Source: Byssothecium circinans (taxonomy: Eukaryota; Ascomycota; Dothideomycetes; Pleosporales; Massarinaceae). From it: a stretch of 64,000 nt of DNA. A program made the position numbers and the translations under genes. The notes beneath the pieces are model-generated. The model did no database searches. It was not told the origin of the DNA and saw nothing but the letters and a program-made list of their open reading frames with translations. The stretch covers positions 86,304 through 150,303 of the forward strand of contig ML977028.1 of NCBI GenBank assembly GCA_010015675.1, written 5' to 3'. This document shows positions 1 to 12,200 of the stretch, one piece after another. Each line of letters begins with the position of its first letter. Within the stretch, counting starts at the first letter, position 1.

Positions 1-542
1 GGAAGTTACGTTCTCGATCGTCGCTCTAATTCGCGACGGCTGCTCGGCTGCTTGGCCGCTTGATACCCAGCCATATCAACATCGCTCTCATTAAAAAAAT
101 CGTAAAAAGAAACGTATTTCAAGGCTCCAAGGACTTGACTTGCGCCTTCAAAAGTGATGCCTAAGTGAGAGTAAGACGGACGCTTGATAGCCTTGGCCGA
201 TGTCGGGTAAGGTAGTCACCGTCACTGTCACTGTGACTTCCTTGCCATTGTCGTTGTATGTAGAGCGTGTGAGTGCGGTGTTTGGTGTTTGAGCTGCCTT
301 AAAGGAACATTGACTTCATATGTACAGTACAGTACGGTAAGGTACGGTACCCGATCGTTAGTGAGCACGCCACGACACGGCACGGCATGGCACGGCGGGG
401 GGGGAACGACACAGCCAGCCGCCGAACCTCGCCCGTCTATCTAACCAACCTCGAATAGACGGTATGACATACCATGTAAAACCCCGCAAAACCCCCAGCC
501 CGACGAGCAACCAACCAACCTCCCAGTCGCTTAAAACCCCCC
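1..542. other. intergenic, no gene seen
   Basis: No coding region is supported. The stretch contains short low-complexity runs such as repeated GTACGGTA-like units near 325-350, CACGGCA units near 370-395 and a G-run near 397-404. It lies 3' of the secreted-protein gene on the minus strand. Confidence 0.6.
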
Positions 543-1346
543 TTAAACCACAAACCCGCCCCCAGGCCCCAGAATCGGAATCAACCCCTCGTTAGTCTGG
601 CACTGGGCATCGCACTCCCTGATACGCGGCATACCCCTCCTGCCCCCATCCTGAACCGTGCGCTGAAACGCATTCGCCATAGCCGCAACCTCCGCGTTCC
701 CCAGCGCGATCAACTTCTTCTTAATCACATTGAAAGTCGCGAGATCCATGCCGTCGTCGCGGGTGCTCATGATATCGATGCCGGCAGGCGTGTTAGTCGA
801 CTCGCTGGCCGTGGCGTAGTTGACATAGTAGGGGGTGCCGTTTGCGTCGCAGCCCCAGGCGTTCAGCGAATACAGCGAGGTGGCTGCCGAGATGATGCCG
901 GTGCCCTGGTACGACAGGACGTCGTTGTTGGGGGAGAGGGGCGTGTCGATGCCGTAGGAGGTGAAGACCGTGTCGTTGCCTGGGATCTGGAAGGAGCTTA
1001 GGTCGTTGATGCGGGAGTGGGCGTCGTTGGCGATGGGCGTGGGGTCGTATTGGAAGTTACGCAGCGCGAGGTTAGCGGCGTGCGTAGCGTAGACCATGTT
1101 CCAGGGCTTGAAGTAGAAGTCCGGTGGGGGTAGAGCCCAGTACGAAGGAGGGGCGGTGCCGGTCTTGTTGACGGGAAGGCCTGGGATTTGGTAATTAGCT
1201 GGGGATCTGAGGGGATGGGGTGTGAGGCATGACTTACGGACTTGGACTGCGGAAGGGCCGCAGTTATAGCCGGCCTTGGGTGGGGCAGCGAAGACGCAGA
1301 GCGCAAAGGCGCAGATGGTGCCGATGAGGTTGGATACTGAAGACAT
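543..1346 (-). CDS. small secreted protein, function unknown
   Basis: This is a two-exon gene for about 248 residues. The first real ATG is at 1346, in the context CAACATG; the open frame extends upstream only by way of a TTG. Residues 1-21 form a signal peptide with a hydrophobic core (IGTICAFALCVFA) and an A-x-A-like cleavage site. A 57-bp intron at 1181-1237 has a GTAAGT donor, a CTAAT branch site and a CAG acceptor; because it is a multiple of three, the frame stays open if it is retained. The mature protein has a few cysteines, two of them in a C-D-A-Q-C motif near the C-terminus, and an NGTPYYVNYAT-type segment. It could be a lipocalin-like fungal secreted protein, but I do not recognise the family with confidence. 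A TATA-like box lies 73 bp upstream. Confidence 0.7.
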   Translation of the reverse strand: MSSVSNLIGTICAFALCVFAAPPKAGYNCGPSAVQVRKSCLTPHPLRSPANYQIPGLPVNKTGTAPPSYWALPPPDFYFKPWNMVYATHAANLALRNFQYDPTPIANDAHSRINDLSSFQIPGNDTVFTSYGIDTPLSPNNDVLSYQGTGIISAATSLYSLNAWGCDANGTPYYVNYATASESTNTPAGIDIMSTRDDGMDLATFNVIKKKLIALGNAEVAAMANAFQRTVQDGGRRGMPRIRECDAQCQTNEGLIPILGPGGGFVV

Positions 1347-1418
1347 GTTGACAGTGTATAACAACTTTGGCAGGCTTGGAAGAAGTTGATGTTTTTTGGA
1401 GAGGGATTCGCTTTTTGG

Positions 1419-1426
1419 CTTTTATA
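1419..1426 (-). promoter_or_regulatory. TATA-like box of the secreted-protein gene
   Basis: TATAAAAG reads on the minus strand about 73 bp upstream of the ATG at 1346, a usual position for a fungal core promoter. Confidence 0.45.
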
Positions 1427-2022
1427 GGAGGAGGGCGTCGGTTTTCGTGCTCCAGGTTGACAGCGATGTTGAAGAAAGTATGATGGAGTGGATCCTCGTA
1501 CGGCAAAGATCGACCTTTATAACTCCACCCCGGCAGAGCACCTGCAGGCCGTTTGCATATTAGCGAGTCCAGAAGGGGTAAGCAACTTTGTCGACGAAGC
1601 CTTGGAAGTGCGGTTAACGTTTGCCATGACAATCGGTCTTATCACTAATTGCTCTTCCAGAGCCTTAGAATACTACGTGTTCCGAAGTTCTCGGATTGAC
1701 GGTTCTCCACCACCGCACAGCAAAGATAATTGATTTTCGAGTGGCTCGACTTCGAGAACCTTGTCCAAGTCCAAGGCTTGGTATTTTCTTGGGAACTGCA
1801 GACAGGGGTGCGGCGCTTGACAGCTGAGCTGAGATGGTAAGGCAGGCTGCTGTGCCATGACATGACGTGGAAAATGGCGCAGGAAGGAGCGCTGTACCGC
1901 AACTATTGAATCATCTGATTTGATATTCCTTACTCCTTCTGGAAGATTTAAGCTGAGAAGATCAAACGCCCAAATGGAAATCCTTCCGCCATCTACGTGC
2001 CGCGAACCGGGGCGAAAAGCAG
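1427..2022. other. intergenic between divergent-to-tail genes, no gene seen
   Basis: Only short open frames without family resemblance occur here. The segment holds the promoter side of the secreted-protein gene and the 3' side of the DUF1295 gene. Confidence 0.5.
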
Positions 2023-3191
2023 TTAATGGAGAGTTCGCAGCACCTCCTCAAGAGCGACACCCACACCTCCAAGTCCGACGACCGTCCACAACCACTTGTT
2101 GCTGAATTCTTTCGCCGAGGGCCAGAAGGAGTTCTTCTCGCCGCGGAAACGCTCGAGCTCTGCGAACTTCTCGGGGTGAGACTCTGAGTAGCGGCGGTTC
2201 TGGTACGCTGCCTTTTCCTTTTCGCCACCAAAGAAGCGCAGGAAGAGGTAGTTGGCGAGCGGGCCGAGAAGCTCGATTGGTGCGAGCATGTCGGAGCCGT
2301 AGAGGAGGACGATGAAGGAGATATGTACGAAGGCATCGCCGAGATAACTGTTCATTTGTAAGCGATAGAGGACGGAAATGTGAGGAATACGACGTACTTG
2401 GGATGGCGGACGATGCTCCAAACACCCTCTTTCAGAATGCCAGTTCCACCCTCAGCCTTGTACTGATCAAGCTGATAGTCGGCGAGAGTCTCAAGCGCAA
2501 AACCAGTCGAGAAGAGTCCCACAGCGGCCATCTGGACATACGGATGGTATCCCATCAGCACTGCGCCTTCATGCCTAAACGGGGCAGTGAAGGGCAGCGA
2601 GATGAGCATCTGGAAGAAGGCCTCAGGGATGAAAGTCGTGAAGAGCGACTTATTCCAAAAGTTCTCTTCTTTCTTGACGACATCGTACCTGGGGTCGTCC
2701 CTGCCACGCTGGATCGAGCGGCGCGACACGCGATAGAAGAGACGACCGCCCCAGAGCGTCACGCCGGTCAGGACGAGGCGTTCATGCCACGACAAGCGAT
2801 GGAACACTTGCGACAGCGTAAGCCCTTGAATCAGTCTTCTCCCAACAGCTGACCACCAGGCGTTGGCAACCTGACCAGACGGCCAAAGCCAATCCTTCGC
2901 CTCAACGCGCCCCGTATAACGCGCAGCGCCCCAGGCGATAATGGCAAGACCTGAATGCAGGCCCAGCGAGGGCGCAAGCGTGTCTTTCAGAATGCCTACA
3001 TCGAACAGCGACGCAGCCTGCACATGTGTCTTCGAATGCGTCGTATCTGCGTACCCGACCGGGGGCGCTGCAGGGGTCTTGTTGGAGCTTGGGAGGTAGA
3101 AGTTGTTAGGTTCGCGGTCAGCGATTTGAATTTGGACATCTGGCGGCCTGGTGGGCGAGTTGTCCGACTTTCCGAACCATCCGGACGCCAT
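2023..3191 (-). CDS. DUF1295 (steroid 5-alpha-reductase-like) membrane protein
   Basis: Two exons (3191-2398 and 2347-2023) encode about 372 residues. The 50-bp intron at 2348-2397 (GTACGT donor, CAG acceptor) joins VRHP to NYLGD, restoring the RHPNYLGD signature of DUF1295 proteins, which belong to the same superfamily as steroid 5-alpha reductases and isoprenylcysteine methyltransferases. Hydrophobic segments lie near residues 70-90 and 215-245 and in the second exon (SYLGDAFVHISFIVLLYG), so it is a polytopic, probably ER, membrane protein. An NADPH-dependent reductase role is inferred from the fold only; the substrate is unknown. The ATG at 3191 begins MASGWFGKSD and is followed by a polar leader of about 60 residues. 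No signs of decay. Confidence 0.85.
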
Positions 3192-5064
3192 TGTGATGAT
3201 GGCTGCAGTGGCGGAGGTGAGAAGTCGAGAGTGTTTCGGCGGGATGCGCGTGTGCCTGTTACTTAACGCTGGAGCTCAGTCCAGCTTCCCCGCACCGAAG
3301 CTGCATGATGCTAAACATGGCCCCGCCCCGCATCATCCTTTGCGAAGGGAGCTAGACCTTTTACGGTGCCGTCAAGCACCATCACCTCGTGATCAGTCCA
3401 CTTATTGGACGACCTTTTGTTCAGCCATACATTGCCTTTCTGTGTGGCGTGTATGGTGGATGACGTCATACACTTCATTCTCCAACTTTCCACGTCTTCT
3501 TAGACGAGATAGTCGTATCACCCTCCTAAACTCATGACCGGTGGATTCAGCGTCACGTTTTGGTCCCTCTCTCGATATATTGCGTCCCACTTAGTGAAAG
3601 ATCGCTAGGCCTTGTTAGTTCGCTACGATGAACGCATGCACGTGCCCCGGCGCGTATACTGTTTGCACTCAGCTACGAATATACCAATACTAGGCTAGAA
3701 TAACTCTAAGGCGTAATACATACTTAGCTCTCCATCTCTCTAGCTATTTAAAGATACCTTCACCATGCAACGAGAACATTGAATAGAAGAATTCAGCGCA
3801 CACGTGATTGAAATTCGTCTAGCGACCCTGTGGTATGGAGGGTCGAGAATTACACATGACTGCGCCTTCACCTAGGCAGTGGTTTCCACTACACTCCGCG
3901 ACTACAAGAACATGGTTCCGCTTCTATCACAGGGCTTGGTTGCGACTTCGTTGTCTCTAGCTAAAACCATGGTATAAACAAACGACCAGTACGCCACTTG
4001 GATCCCCTCAATCGATCTTTTCTCTCATGCTTCTCCCTATCTGGGAGCTCATTCCTCTCAATCATTTAGTCGAATTTTTCTGTTGTTTCTCTGACCCGCT
4101 TCGCTACAGCTATTGCTTCTTTTTCATAAGTTGGTGGTGGACGCGAAGTTGCTCTACAGTGCCCTTGATATCTAATCATTCCTTTCAGTATACCATATCT
4201 ACATACATAGTTGAATAACTTAGGCCAACAGCCTAGATAAAGTCCTAATTACCGGTATCTTCTTCACCTATCTTCATCGCCTATCTTGATAACCGCCTGT
4301 TCGTGTAGAAGAATGTCAGAAGCTCTTGTGCAGCTCTGTCGGGACTCGGGGCCTTGCATCTGAAGTGGATGGGCTCGATACAGTACTCGTATCGAGTAAT
4401 CGAGTTGAATTCCACCCGATTACACTCAGTCTTTTTACCTATTGGTAAGGCTTGGACGGCCCAGTGGGAGACTGGATGGAAGCTTCTGATAAAAAGGGAG
4501 GATTTATACCATCTAGCTAGGATAAAATATTAGCAATCTTAGACTTTTATAGAAATGCAGAATACCATGAACTAGCAATAGTTGGTTCAATTCTGCTATT
4601 TAAAGTGTCGTGGATTGCTTAAAATTCTCGAGTTCTGCAGCGACTACAGATCCAGCTCATAGTTCTCTCTGCACTAAGTCAAAAGTCTGCCACGAGTTTC
4701 CGCAATGTCGGCTTGGTGAAAGATCTCCAGCCCGACACTACATATTGCAAGATGGAAGGCGTCGTCACTGGTGAGCGAGACCCTTCAAAGATGAAAAGCA
4801 ACCCCCACCTCTCCTTTCTGTTGCGGTTACATCCATGGACGGGCCGAACTTGCAACATTCATACCCAAAAAAACATCTCTACGACGCGAAATAAACCAAA
4901 AAAAAAAAAAAAACACCCTGGAGAGTAAGTGCCGCCGGCCAATCACAACCATTCCCCCACCTTACCTTCCCCTTCCAGCCCTAGCCTAGACACGATACGA
5001 GACTCCGTTCCCTCGCAACCTCCGCCTCAATTCGAATCAATCCATCCCCCTCTCCTTTTCGAAG
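3192..5064. other. 1.9-kb intergenic region, no gene seen
   Basis: Several AT-rich, TpA-rich patches (about 3650-3780, 4190-4260 and 4495-4620) look like short RIP-eroded repeat remnants. An A-run sits at about 4899-4913, shortly upstream of the agmatinase gene. No open frame resembles a known protein. Confidence 0.5.
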
Positions 5065-7328
5065 ATGCCTCCGACGATACCAGCCCTAATCGCCATTCTC
5101 ACAAGCCCACTCGCGACCGTGGCACGCGAAATCACATTCCCGCCCGTCTCAGGCTTCGCAGGCCAAGAAGTCTTCAGAGCCAGCAGCGGTATCGACATCA
5201 CGACCGGTTCGGCATTCGCCGGGTTGACAACCTATGCGAATCTGCCCTATGTGCATTGTTTAGCCAAAGAGGGTGAGGAGGTTGAGAGATACGACATTGC
5301 GATCCTTGGGGCTCCTTTTGATACTGTGAGTGTGGAATTTTGGCTGCCTCTTATTTTCTTCAACAACAAATAGTGTTTGCGAAACGGTGTCATACGTTTC
5401 GCAAAGAAGTGCTGTTCTATGTGATGCGAAACTGCGGAGAGCCAATGTTGTGATTGTGGGAGCGTGTTGCGGGCCGCATCAACGTGCGACGTATGAATAC
5501 GAGCGGAGTACGAGGCTCGGAGAAAACCGCACGGTTTTCCGGTTTTTGGAATATCGTTTCCCGGGCCAGTGGTTCCGTACGTAGGACTTTGGTGGATGCG
5601 GATCATTTTGCTGTCCGGGTACAGTTCACTCAGGCTTTAACTATCCATAACCACTCGCAGATTGAGTGATAGGTTGGCCGTCCTGTCTACAATTGGGACT
5701 TCAGGCAGCTGTCTTGGATGCTGAACATGATACATATGCGGACTTGATATAGAGACCGGGCAATGGCACCCTGGACCGACACTGCGCGCCGATGTCGGAA
5801 TGAGGCTGACCTTCTGTAGGGTGTCACAGCGAGACCTGGTGCCCGTTTTGGACCGAGTGGAATTCGGCAAGGCTCGAGACGTATATATCCCAGCGCTGCG
5901 TGGGATATTTACACGGGTAAATGATGTCTTCCTTTAGCCTTCTTAGATCGGTTTTCCATGCCTGCCAGAGTGTGCATCAGCGGGTGACACTGTAGTTCAC
6001 AAATGGTCTACAACGAACCACTCACCAGAAGCGAATACGATCTCCCGCGTCGGTGACGTCACACTGATTAGTGCATCATGAGTTCCATGAGCTTTACCCA
6101 TGAACTTCACCCTGTGAATGAAGGAGACTGACCTATATTGTGATATAGGAAAGAACGTGTTCGATGATTGGGCAAAGATCGTTGATTGTGGGGACACACC
6201 TTTGACGTTTCTTGTGAGAAAATGCGTTCTATGTCCAATGACAAAGTAGCCCGCTCATGGTGTGAAGGACAATACAGTTGCACTGAAGCAGCTCGATAAA
6301 AGCCATCAGGTAGCTGACCAAAGCCACACTTCCGCCATGGTCTGTACGCTGACAGATGTGTCACAGGTGGTAGCCGCGCGACCTGCAAGATCGAAAAAGT
6401 CTGCGGTACCAAGAATTATAACCCTCGGTGGTGGTATGGTTCCGACTGATGCGAACGCCGCGAGCAAGCTTGGCTGACTCCTCGACATATCACACGACAA
6501 CACTATCAGCTTTGCGATCGACATACCAACGCTGGGGGGAGGTCAGCGTCATTCATTTTGACAGCCACATTGGTAAGAATACAGACCTGGCAAATTATAC
6601 TGGCGACTGAGCTCGTTCGGAATAGACACCTGGGACCCGGAAGTGCTCGGTGGCGGTATCTCGCATTACGCGTAGGTGTTGTGTGATGTAGATATCGAGC
6701 CAACAACTTGCTGATTTGTAGTGCAGCGGTGTCAATCATGGAACTTTCCTTCACATCGCCCACGAGGAGGGTCTGATCCGCAACACCTCAATCCATGCTG
6801 GCATTCGAGGACCGGTGATGCGACCCAAAGGAGATCTAAGGAACGACATCCGATGCGGCTTCGAAATGGTGAAGGCAAGAGATATTGATCATATTGGGGT
6901 AGCTGGTATCATTGAAAAGCTGAAGAACAGGGTTGCTGGATCCAGTGTGTACATTAGCGTTGATATCGACGTGCTAGACCCCGCATTTGCGCCTGGTAAG
7001 CAAGTCCCATCCACAGCCAGAGGCAGCCGGAGTTCGTAGGTGTATTGACGTTTATAGCAACGGGAACAGCCGAAGTTGGTGGGTGGACCACCAGAGAGCT
7101 CCTGTCGATTCTTGATGGCCTCGTCGGTCTTGATGTGGTGGGGGCAGACGTGGGTAAGTTGAGACGATCAGAATCAGTTGATAGGCCACGTCTTATTGAC
7201 CCTGTTTAGTCGAAGTTGCGCCAATATATGACAATCCTGGAGAAACCACGGTGCTAGCTGCGGCTGAAGTGGTCGAGTCGCTGCTTGGTCTCATGGTCGC
7301 CCAGCCCGTGGAATCTAAGAGTGACTGA
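5065..7328 (+). CDS. agmatinase/ureohydrolase, secreted type, with a broken splice acceptor
   Basis: This is an arginase-family, Mn-dependent enzyme expected to hydrolyse agmatine to putrescine and urea. Ten exons were rebuilt: 5065-5325, 5820-5916, 6149-6213, 6268-6309, 6367-6433, 6489-6572, 6626-6671, 6727-6995, 7058-7153 and 7210-7328, totalling 381 residues in one frame. Family motifs follow in order: GAPFDT, RPGARFGPSGIRQGSRR, DDWAKIVDCGD, LGGDHT, HFDSHIDTWD, NHGTF and SVDIDVLDP, which hold all the metal ligands. Residues 1-20 look like a signal peptide, as in fungal extracellular or vacuolar relatives. Nine junctions have GT-AG introns or close to it, but intron 5 (6434-6488) ends in AT where AG is needed to complete the GGDH motif. 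Without that splice, translation stops after a few residues. The gene is either newly inactivated or carries a base error. Intron 1 is unusually long (494 bp). Confidence 0.85.
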
Positions 7329-7791
7329 TAGCTATTGAGACATGAAGACTCAAAGTCCCTATCTAAGGTCATATCCTGCGATCAGAATCTGAGGACCTAC
7401 CGCACAGGCTGTATGGAAGTTGACATAGTATAACGACTTTGTCAAGCGTTGGCGTAATCAGTGCGGTAGTAGGTCGTCATGGGCTGTCTGAGCAGCTCGT
7501 GATATGATGAAGAATGAATCGGTTAAACCAATGTTATTATTTGATCGAGCAATGTCTTTCATGATGAAGCTGACGAGGTTGAGGTGGAGAAGAGAAAGGT
7601 GAATGTCGTAAAAGCCTCAGCGATGTGGCGGTGCTGTGGCTCGACGATGGCGTAACTACCCCACCTTCCGACACCCACATGAACGTCGTGGCTTCCTCCA
7701 TGTGCTCTATTCCGGCCACTCTTCATTTCACATCGATCTGCACGACGACTCCTCCAACTTCTCATCTATACCCTTTTCATCTCAAGTAACA
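7329..7791. other. intergenic, promoter of the cytochrome b5-like gene
   Basis: No separate gene seen. A longer in-frame start at 7636 exists, but the ATG at 7792 has a better context (AACAATGACC) and gives the usual protein length. Confidence 0.5.
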
Positions 7792-8354
7792 ATGACCGAC
7801 AGCGCCGGGGATCAACCTAAAGAAAGGTTTGCGCCGAAGCAGCCGGTTCAATTAGCCCCGCCAAAGGACGACATCATCACGGTCGAGGAGCTTTCAAAAT
7901 GTGACGGTGAGTCTTATTGCCTTATATTCGCTACCATCCAGCTTACGTTCAATTCTTAGGAACACAAGAGGATGATCAAGGACGGACACGCACATGGGTG
8001 GCCATCAAGGTGCGAATCTTCTTTCCTAAATCTCTTGGGAAACGCTCACATCGCGTAGGGCACCGTCTTTGACGTCAGTGCGAAGGAAACATACGAGCCA
8101 GGCAAGTCATACCACGGTACGAGTCCCCACATCTTGCTTTGGTCTGGTACGACTCCAACTTATGCACCTTGACAGTGTTTGCGGGGAAAGAGCCAAACCG
8201 TGCTCTAGGGATGTCTTCGCTGAAACCAGAGGATTGTGTGTCCGATTATTCTGGCTTATCCGACAAGGAACGACAGACCTTGGACGACTGGTACACTTTT
8301 TTTTCCAAACGATACAACATCGTAGGACGACTACAGACAGGCTCTACTCTATGA
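7792..8354 (+). CDS. cytochrome b5-like haem/steroid-binding domain protein (MAPR type)
   Basis: Four exons (7792-7906, 7960-8009, 8059-8116, 8176-8354) encode about 133 residues; introns are 53, 49 and 59 bp. The domain follows the membrane-associated progesterone receptor pattern: ITVEELSKCDG, then WVAIKGTVFDVS, then YHVFAGKEPNRALGMSS, then LDDWYTFFSKRYNIVGRL. In this family the fold binds haem and helps sterol-modifying P450 enzymes (Dap1) or acts as a small soluble haem carrier. No membrane segment or signal peptide is visible, so this one is probably cytosolic. It is shorter than yeast Dap1, and the segment between the AIKG strand and the YxxFAG motif is compact. The exact partner cannot be told from sequence. 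Confidence 0.85.
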
Positions 8355-9045
8355 TTTAGTACCTAGAGAGGTGTACATTGCGCTATCATCAACACCAATT
8401 CCAATCGTCTCCTCGAATGCAAACGCTGCTCGCACGTCCCAGTCATGAAGGCGGTCACACACTGAATTACACTATAAGCCAGACTGCTACAAGCGAAGGT
8501 TGTGCAAGTGTACAAGCCACCACGGCGTTCACACAGTCACCGCAGTGCTATACAGATCCTGACACATACTTCCAACGCGCAGTTTTATTCGCTTACCATC
8601 AGTTTCACGCACACTTAGAGTCATTATTTGCACATCAGGGTGTCGTTCACTCAACTGTCAGCTTCATGCGGCACTAGTGGATCGGCTTCACAGCATCGGG
8701 CTTTTCATACGCTCGATGATCATTATATACCCAATATACAGAGCGAACGTATATGTACTAACAAGAAGCAGAACGAAATTCAGACCACCAAAACGCTACG
8801 AGGCTAGCCCGAGAATGCCGAGCTCCCAATGTACAGGCCATGACACATGAAAGTGAGGGGAGCCACAGCGATATGCCAACGATTCGCGCAACAGCATCAA
8901 ACTCTTCCTCTCGTCATTTCCCCCCAGGTGCCAGTTCGTTGCTGTGTTGTGTGATATCAGATCGAGGAGATTGTTCAACATCCATAATGGATCGTCACCA
9001 GTCGAGTCGTTCCGCGTCAATCCCTGCGCTCAGATGCCTATCAAA
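8355..9045. other. intergenic, no gene seen
   Basis: Short frames on both strands lack any recognisable domain or splice-supported extension. Confidence 0.5.
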
Positions 9046-9273
9046 TCAACTCCGGTTGGCACCATACATCGAGCTCGCGCCAACAGTGTTGAGATGGTGT
9101 CTCCGCTGTGTACACTTCTCACATTCAGCATCATGTTGTTGCCACTCTCGTCGAATGTTCCAAGCGCCGAAACATTGGTGGTTGGGGTCGTTGCGGGCGA
9201 AGTGACAGTGCTGAATAACGCGCATCTCGGTATGGCCGCAGGGGACGAAATAGACTTTTTCGTAATAGCACAT
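9046..9273 (-). CDS. small Cys/His-rich protein, function unknown
   Basis: A single open frame of 75 residues starts with MCYYEKVYFVPCGH. It has regularly spaced Cys and His residues (PCGH, QHCHFARNDPNHQCFGAW, HDAECEKC) that could bind zinc. I recall similar short proteins with a CHFARND-H-QCFGAW core in Dothideomycetes, but no function is known to me. The Cys/His spacing gives some support that the frame is real; the short length and lack of visible introns keep confidence modest. Overlapping frames in this stretch lack such patterning. Confidence 0.45.
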   Translation of the reverse strand: MCYYEKVYFVPCGHTEMRVIQHCHFARNDPNHQCFGAWNIRREWQQHDAECEKCTQRRHHLNTVGASSMYGANRS

Positions 9274-12200
9274 GTCGGCGAGACCACTAGCGGTTCAAAT
9301 GGCTAGGTTGAACGGTCAGTCATCATTCAGTGATAGGTTCTACATGGCTTGCTTACGCTAGTTGAGTGGCAGGTGGTGTTGACGGGATCGTCACACTGAC
9401 AACAGGTCCTTCTATGGGGCAAGTTATCCGCGCTGATGCTCAAGCCGGTCGGCGTGTTCTCGGGTTGACGACAATGAAGAGAGAGTGGCCTGAGATCAAC
9501 GACTTCTCAGTTGCATGGTTCGACACCTCTCTTTATATCCAGCCCTCCAGGCATATGCAGTGATACAACGCCTGACAATGCGATTATTTTTTATCCGCCC
9601 TTTGCGCTTTCATTGCAGGTACCAAGCTGCATGAGACCCCACAGAACGTTCTACCGGCACTGTCTAAGTCTGCGAGGGATAGCCTTTGGTCGTGCAGATG
9701 ATGCACTTTCATGTTCGTCAACTTGCTTGGGATTCTCTTTCGCTGCCATGTGCATACCGAGTCACGAGCTACTACTACACATCCTGCGGAGTCGGGAAGC
9801 GCGTTTACTTTCTTTATACACGACTCAGGCCGATACGAATCGATCTCAATCTTCACCGACGTCCCGGATTTCGGTTTGGTTCGTAACATGAGCGCTCCCA
9901 AAGCAATATTGCATTGCTCCTCATGTATTCGGTAGTCGGTCATGTACTCTTATTCCAGAGGTCTTATCGGTTACGGCACCGATCCCCTTCAGCACATAAG
10001 GTGTGCTCCACAACATATCTTCCCCGGATCCGGTTCTTCATTATTGTCACTTCAATTTCTGAGCTTTGATAAAGATGAGAACTCATCGTTTGCGCAATGT
10101 TTTCTGCAAACTTTTCGGTTATGCGTCATGCATGGCAGCATGCTCTAACCGCACGCAGCTGTAGGTCTTCTTAGCACATACATCCTCATTGATGCGCAAG
10201 TGCCTGCCTCTCACGATGCACGGCGCCATCTTCGCAGCGAAATTCTACTACTGCCAAATTTCAGTAGTAAAAATTCAACCTCGGCAGGAGCACGCTCTTG
10301 GAACACGAGATCATGATTTTTCATGGCACACAGTTAGATGATCGGATGTTTTCCGCTGCTCCGCGGACTCGCACACAAAGCAATTGTTGTACATCAATTC
10401 CGCGGCATTGGTAACGCGTAACACTAGTCTTAAGACGGTGAACAATTGGTACACCATACCCATCTACATACACCAAATCAAATCAAAGCTCGAGCACAAT
10501 CCCAAATACTTTCGGACAGCGAAGTGTCGTCAGCCCCTACATCCCTGGCCATCACATCCTTCAATACTATTCCTTACCAATCGGAGAGGACTGGCGGATG
10601 TCATCCCGTTTCCCCTTCACCTTATCCAGAAGTCCACTCAGCAATAATCACAGCAACCTGATTTCACCAATATCATTATTGATCGAGTTGGTCGTAGTCC
10701 AACGTTGAAAATCAGTACACAAACCTCGGTAAATATTCCTTAGGACATCCTTGTCTACTAAAAGAGGCTACCCACATAGTTGTCGCTCTCGCTACCACCC
10801 GGCCGCCCTCCCCATGACCAAGGAGGCACTGGCCTCGAAACGAGAACGCAGGGGCAGAGCCTCAATCTGGCATCTACCGTCTGTACTCACGGGCAAAATC
10901 ACCGGGCCGGGCCGCAGTACGTACTGCTAAGATGTCAACTACAGACCCAATAGAGATATTGCCCAGCGCCCAGAGTCTTTAATAATAAGGCTTGAAGTAC
11001 AGAACGAAAGGACCTCGATCCCCAGAAGAACACCCTTCTGTCTTCGAATGAGAGCACGTACATCACATGCACCATTGAACCCACACTCGTCCCTCAACCA
11101 CAACCCATTCATCTGCAGTCCTCCCATTGAGGCAGCGAGTCATGCATCTTCAACGTCACTTCGACCCAAACCAGCAACCTGGCGCACTGACATGATAGTC
11201 TTGTCACGCTCTTAAGAAATTTTCATGGGTCACGTCGCACACTGGGGAAGCGGAAAGCGATGCCCGTCTGTAAGCACGTGTAGGACAGGAACATCCGCTT
11301 GTGGCACAGGGTAGAAGGTTCACGCGCTTCCGCTTTCATGCCTTGCAGTTGCTACGCCTGCACCCCACGCATTCATTCAAAGCTTGCAGCAAATCTCACG
11401 TCGTCACACTTGTGGAAATTGTAAGTCATCCTATCAACAGCGGCGGGGAGGCGGGATGGAGAACGTAAGTCGTACATATGAACGAGGAAACGTCCACGGT
11501 GACCGTATCCCCGGGCCCCGCGTCACCCGTCCATGACTGAATTGAATCCTATCAACCTTTTATTATGTGATTGTACTGTACACACACAAACAAAGTACCA
11601 TTCTGAGATCAAGCGCAGTTTCTCAACACTGAAGCGCCATCAGACCCCAGGGTTACTGCAATAAGCCAACGCAACACGAGCTATCAAGCACCCCTCTAAT
11701 AACAACAAGCTCGAGCGTACGTACACAAAGCCCTTCACGCACAACCCCACCATTCATTCAAAATGACAACTCCGTCCTCTCTACCACCATTCCCGGCCCA
11801 CACCAAGACCACCACCAGAAAAATCCTCGACTCAAAACGCGCGATTGTCACCCACGCACCTTCCACGCACCACCCTCCTCCATCCCACATCAACAAAATC
11901 AACCCCTTTCTCCTACCCACCTGCAGCAATCCAAAAACATATCCCTGCATTTTATCCATGCACCTACCCACATATACACATACATATCCACACCTCACAC
12001 AAGCACGAGCACGCACTCGCACTCGTACTCACTACACCCAGGTAACGTTGCTCGGAGCGTTTGAACCCGCTCCCGTCGAAGCGCTACCGTTGAATCGTCG
12101 AATCCACCCATGTCAAGTCAATAGGGACCGCGAGAAGCAGGAAGGACTCGAGCATCGCCGTCGCCCCCCGTCATGCACGCACAGGGTATGCGAAGAATGT

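Noticed and set aside
5326..5819. Extra exons in the long agmatinase intron
   Set aside because: Family alignment joins the flanking exons directly, and frames inside show no ureohydrolase similarity.
9584..9943. 119-residue minus-strand frame
   Set aside because: No domain, overlaps other frames and lies in a gene-poor stretch; no splice or family support.
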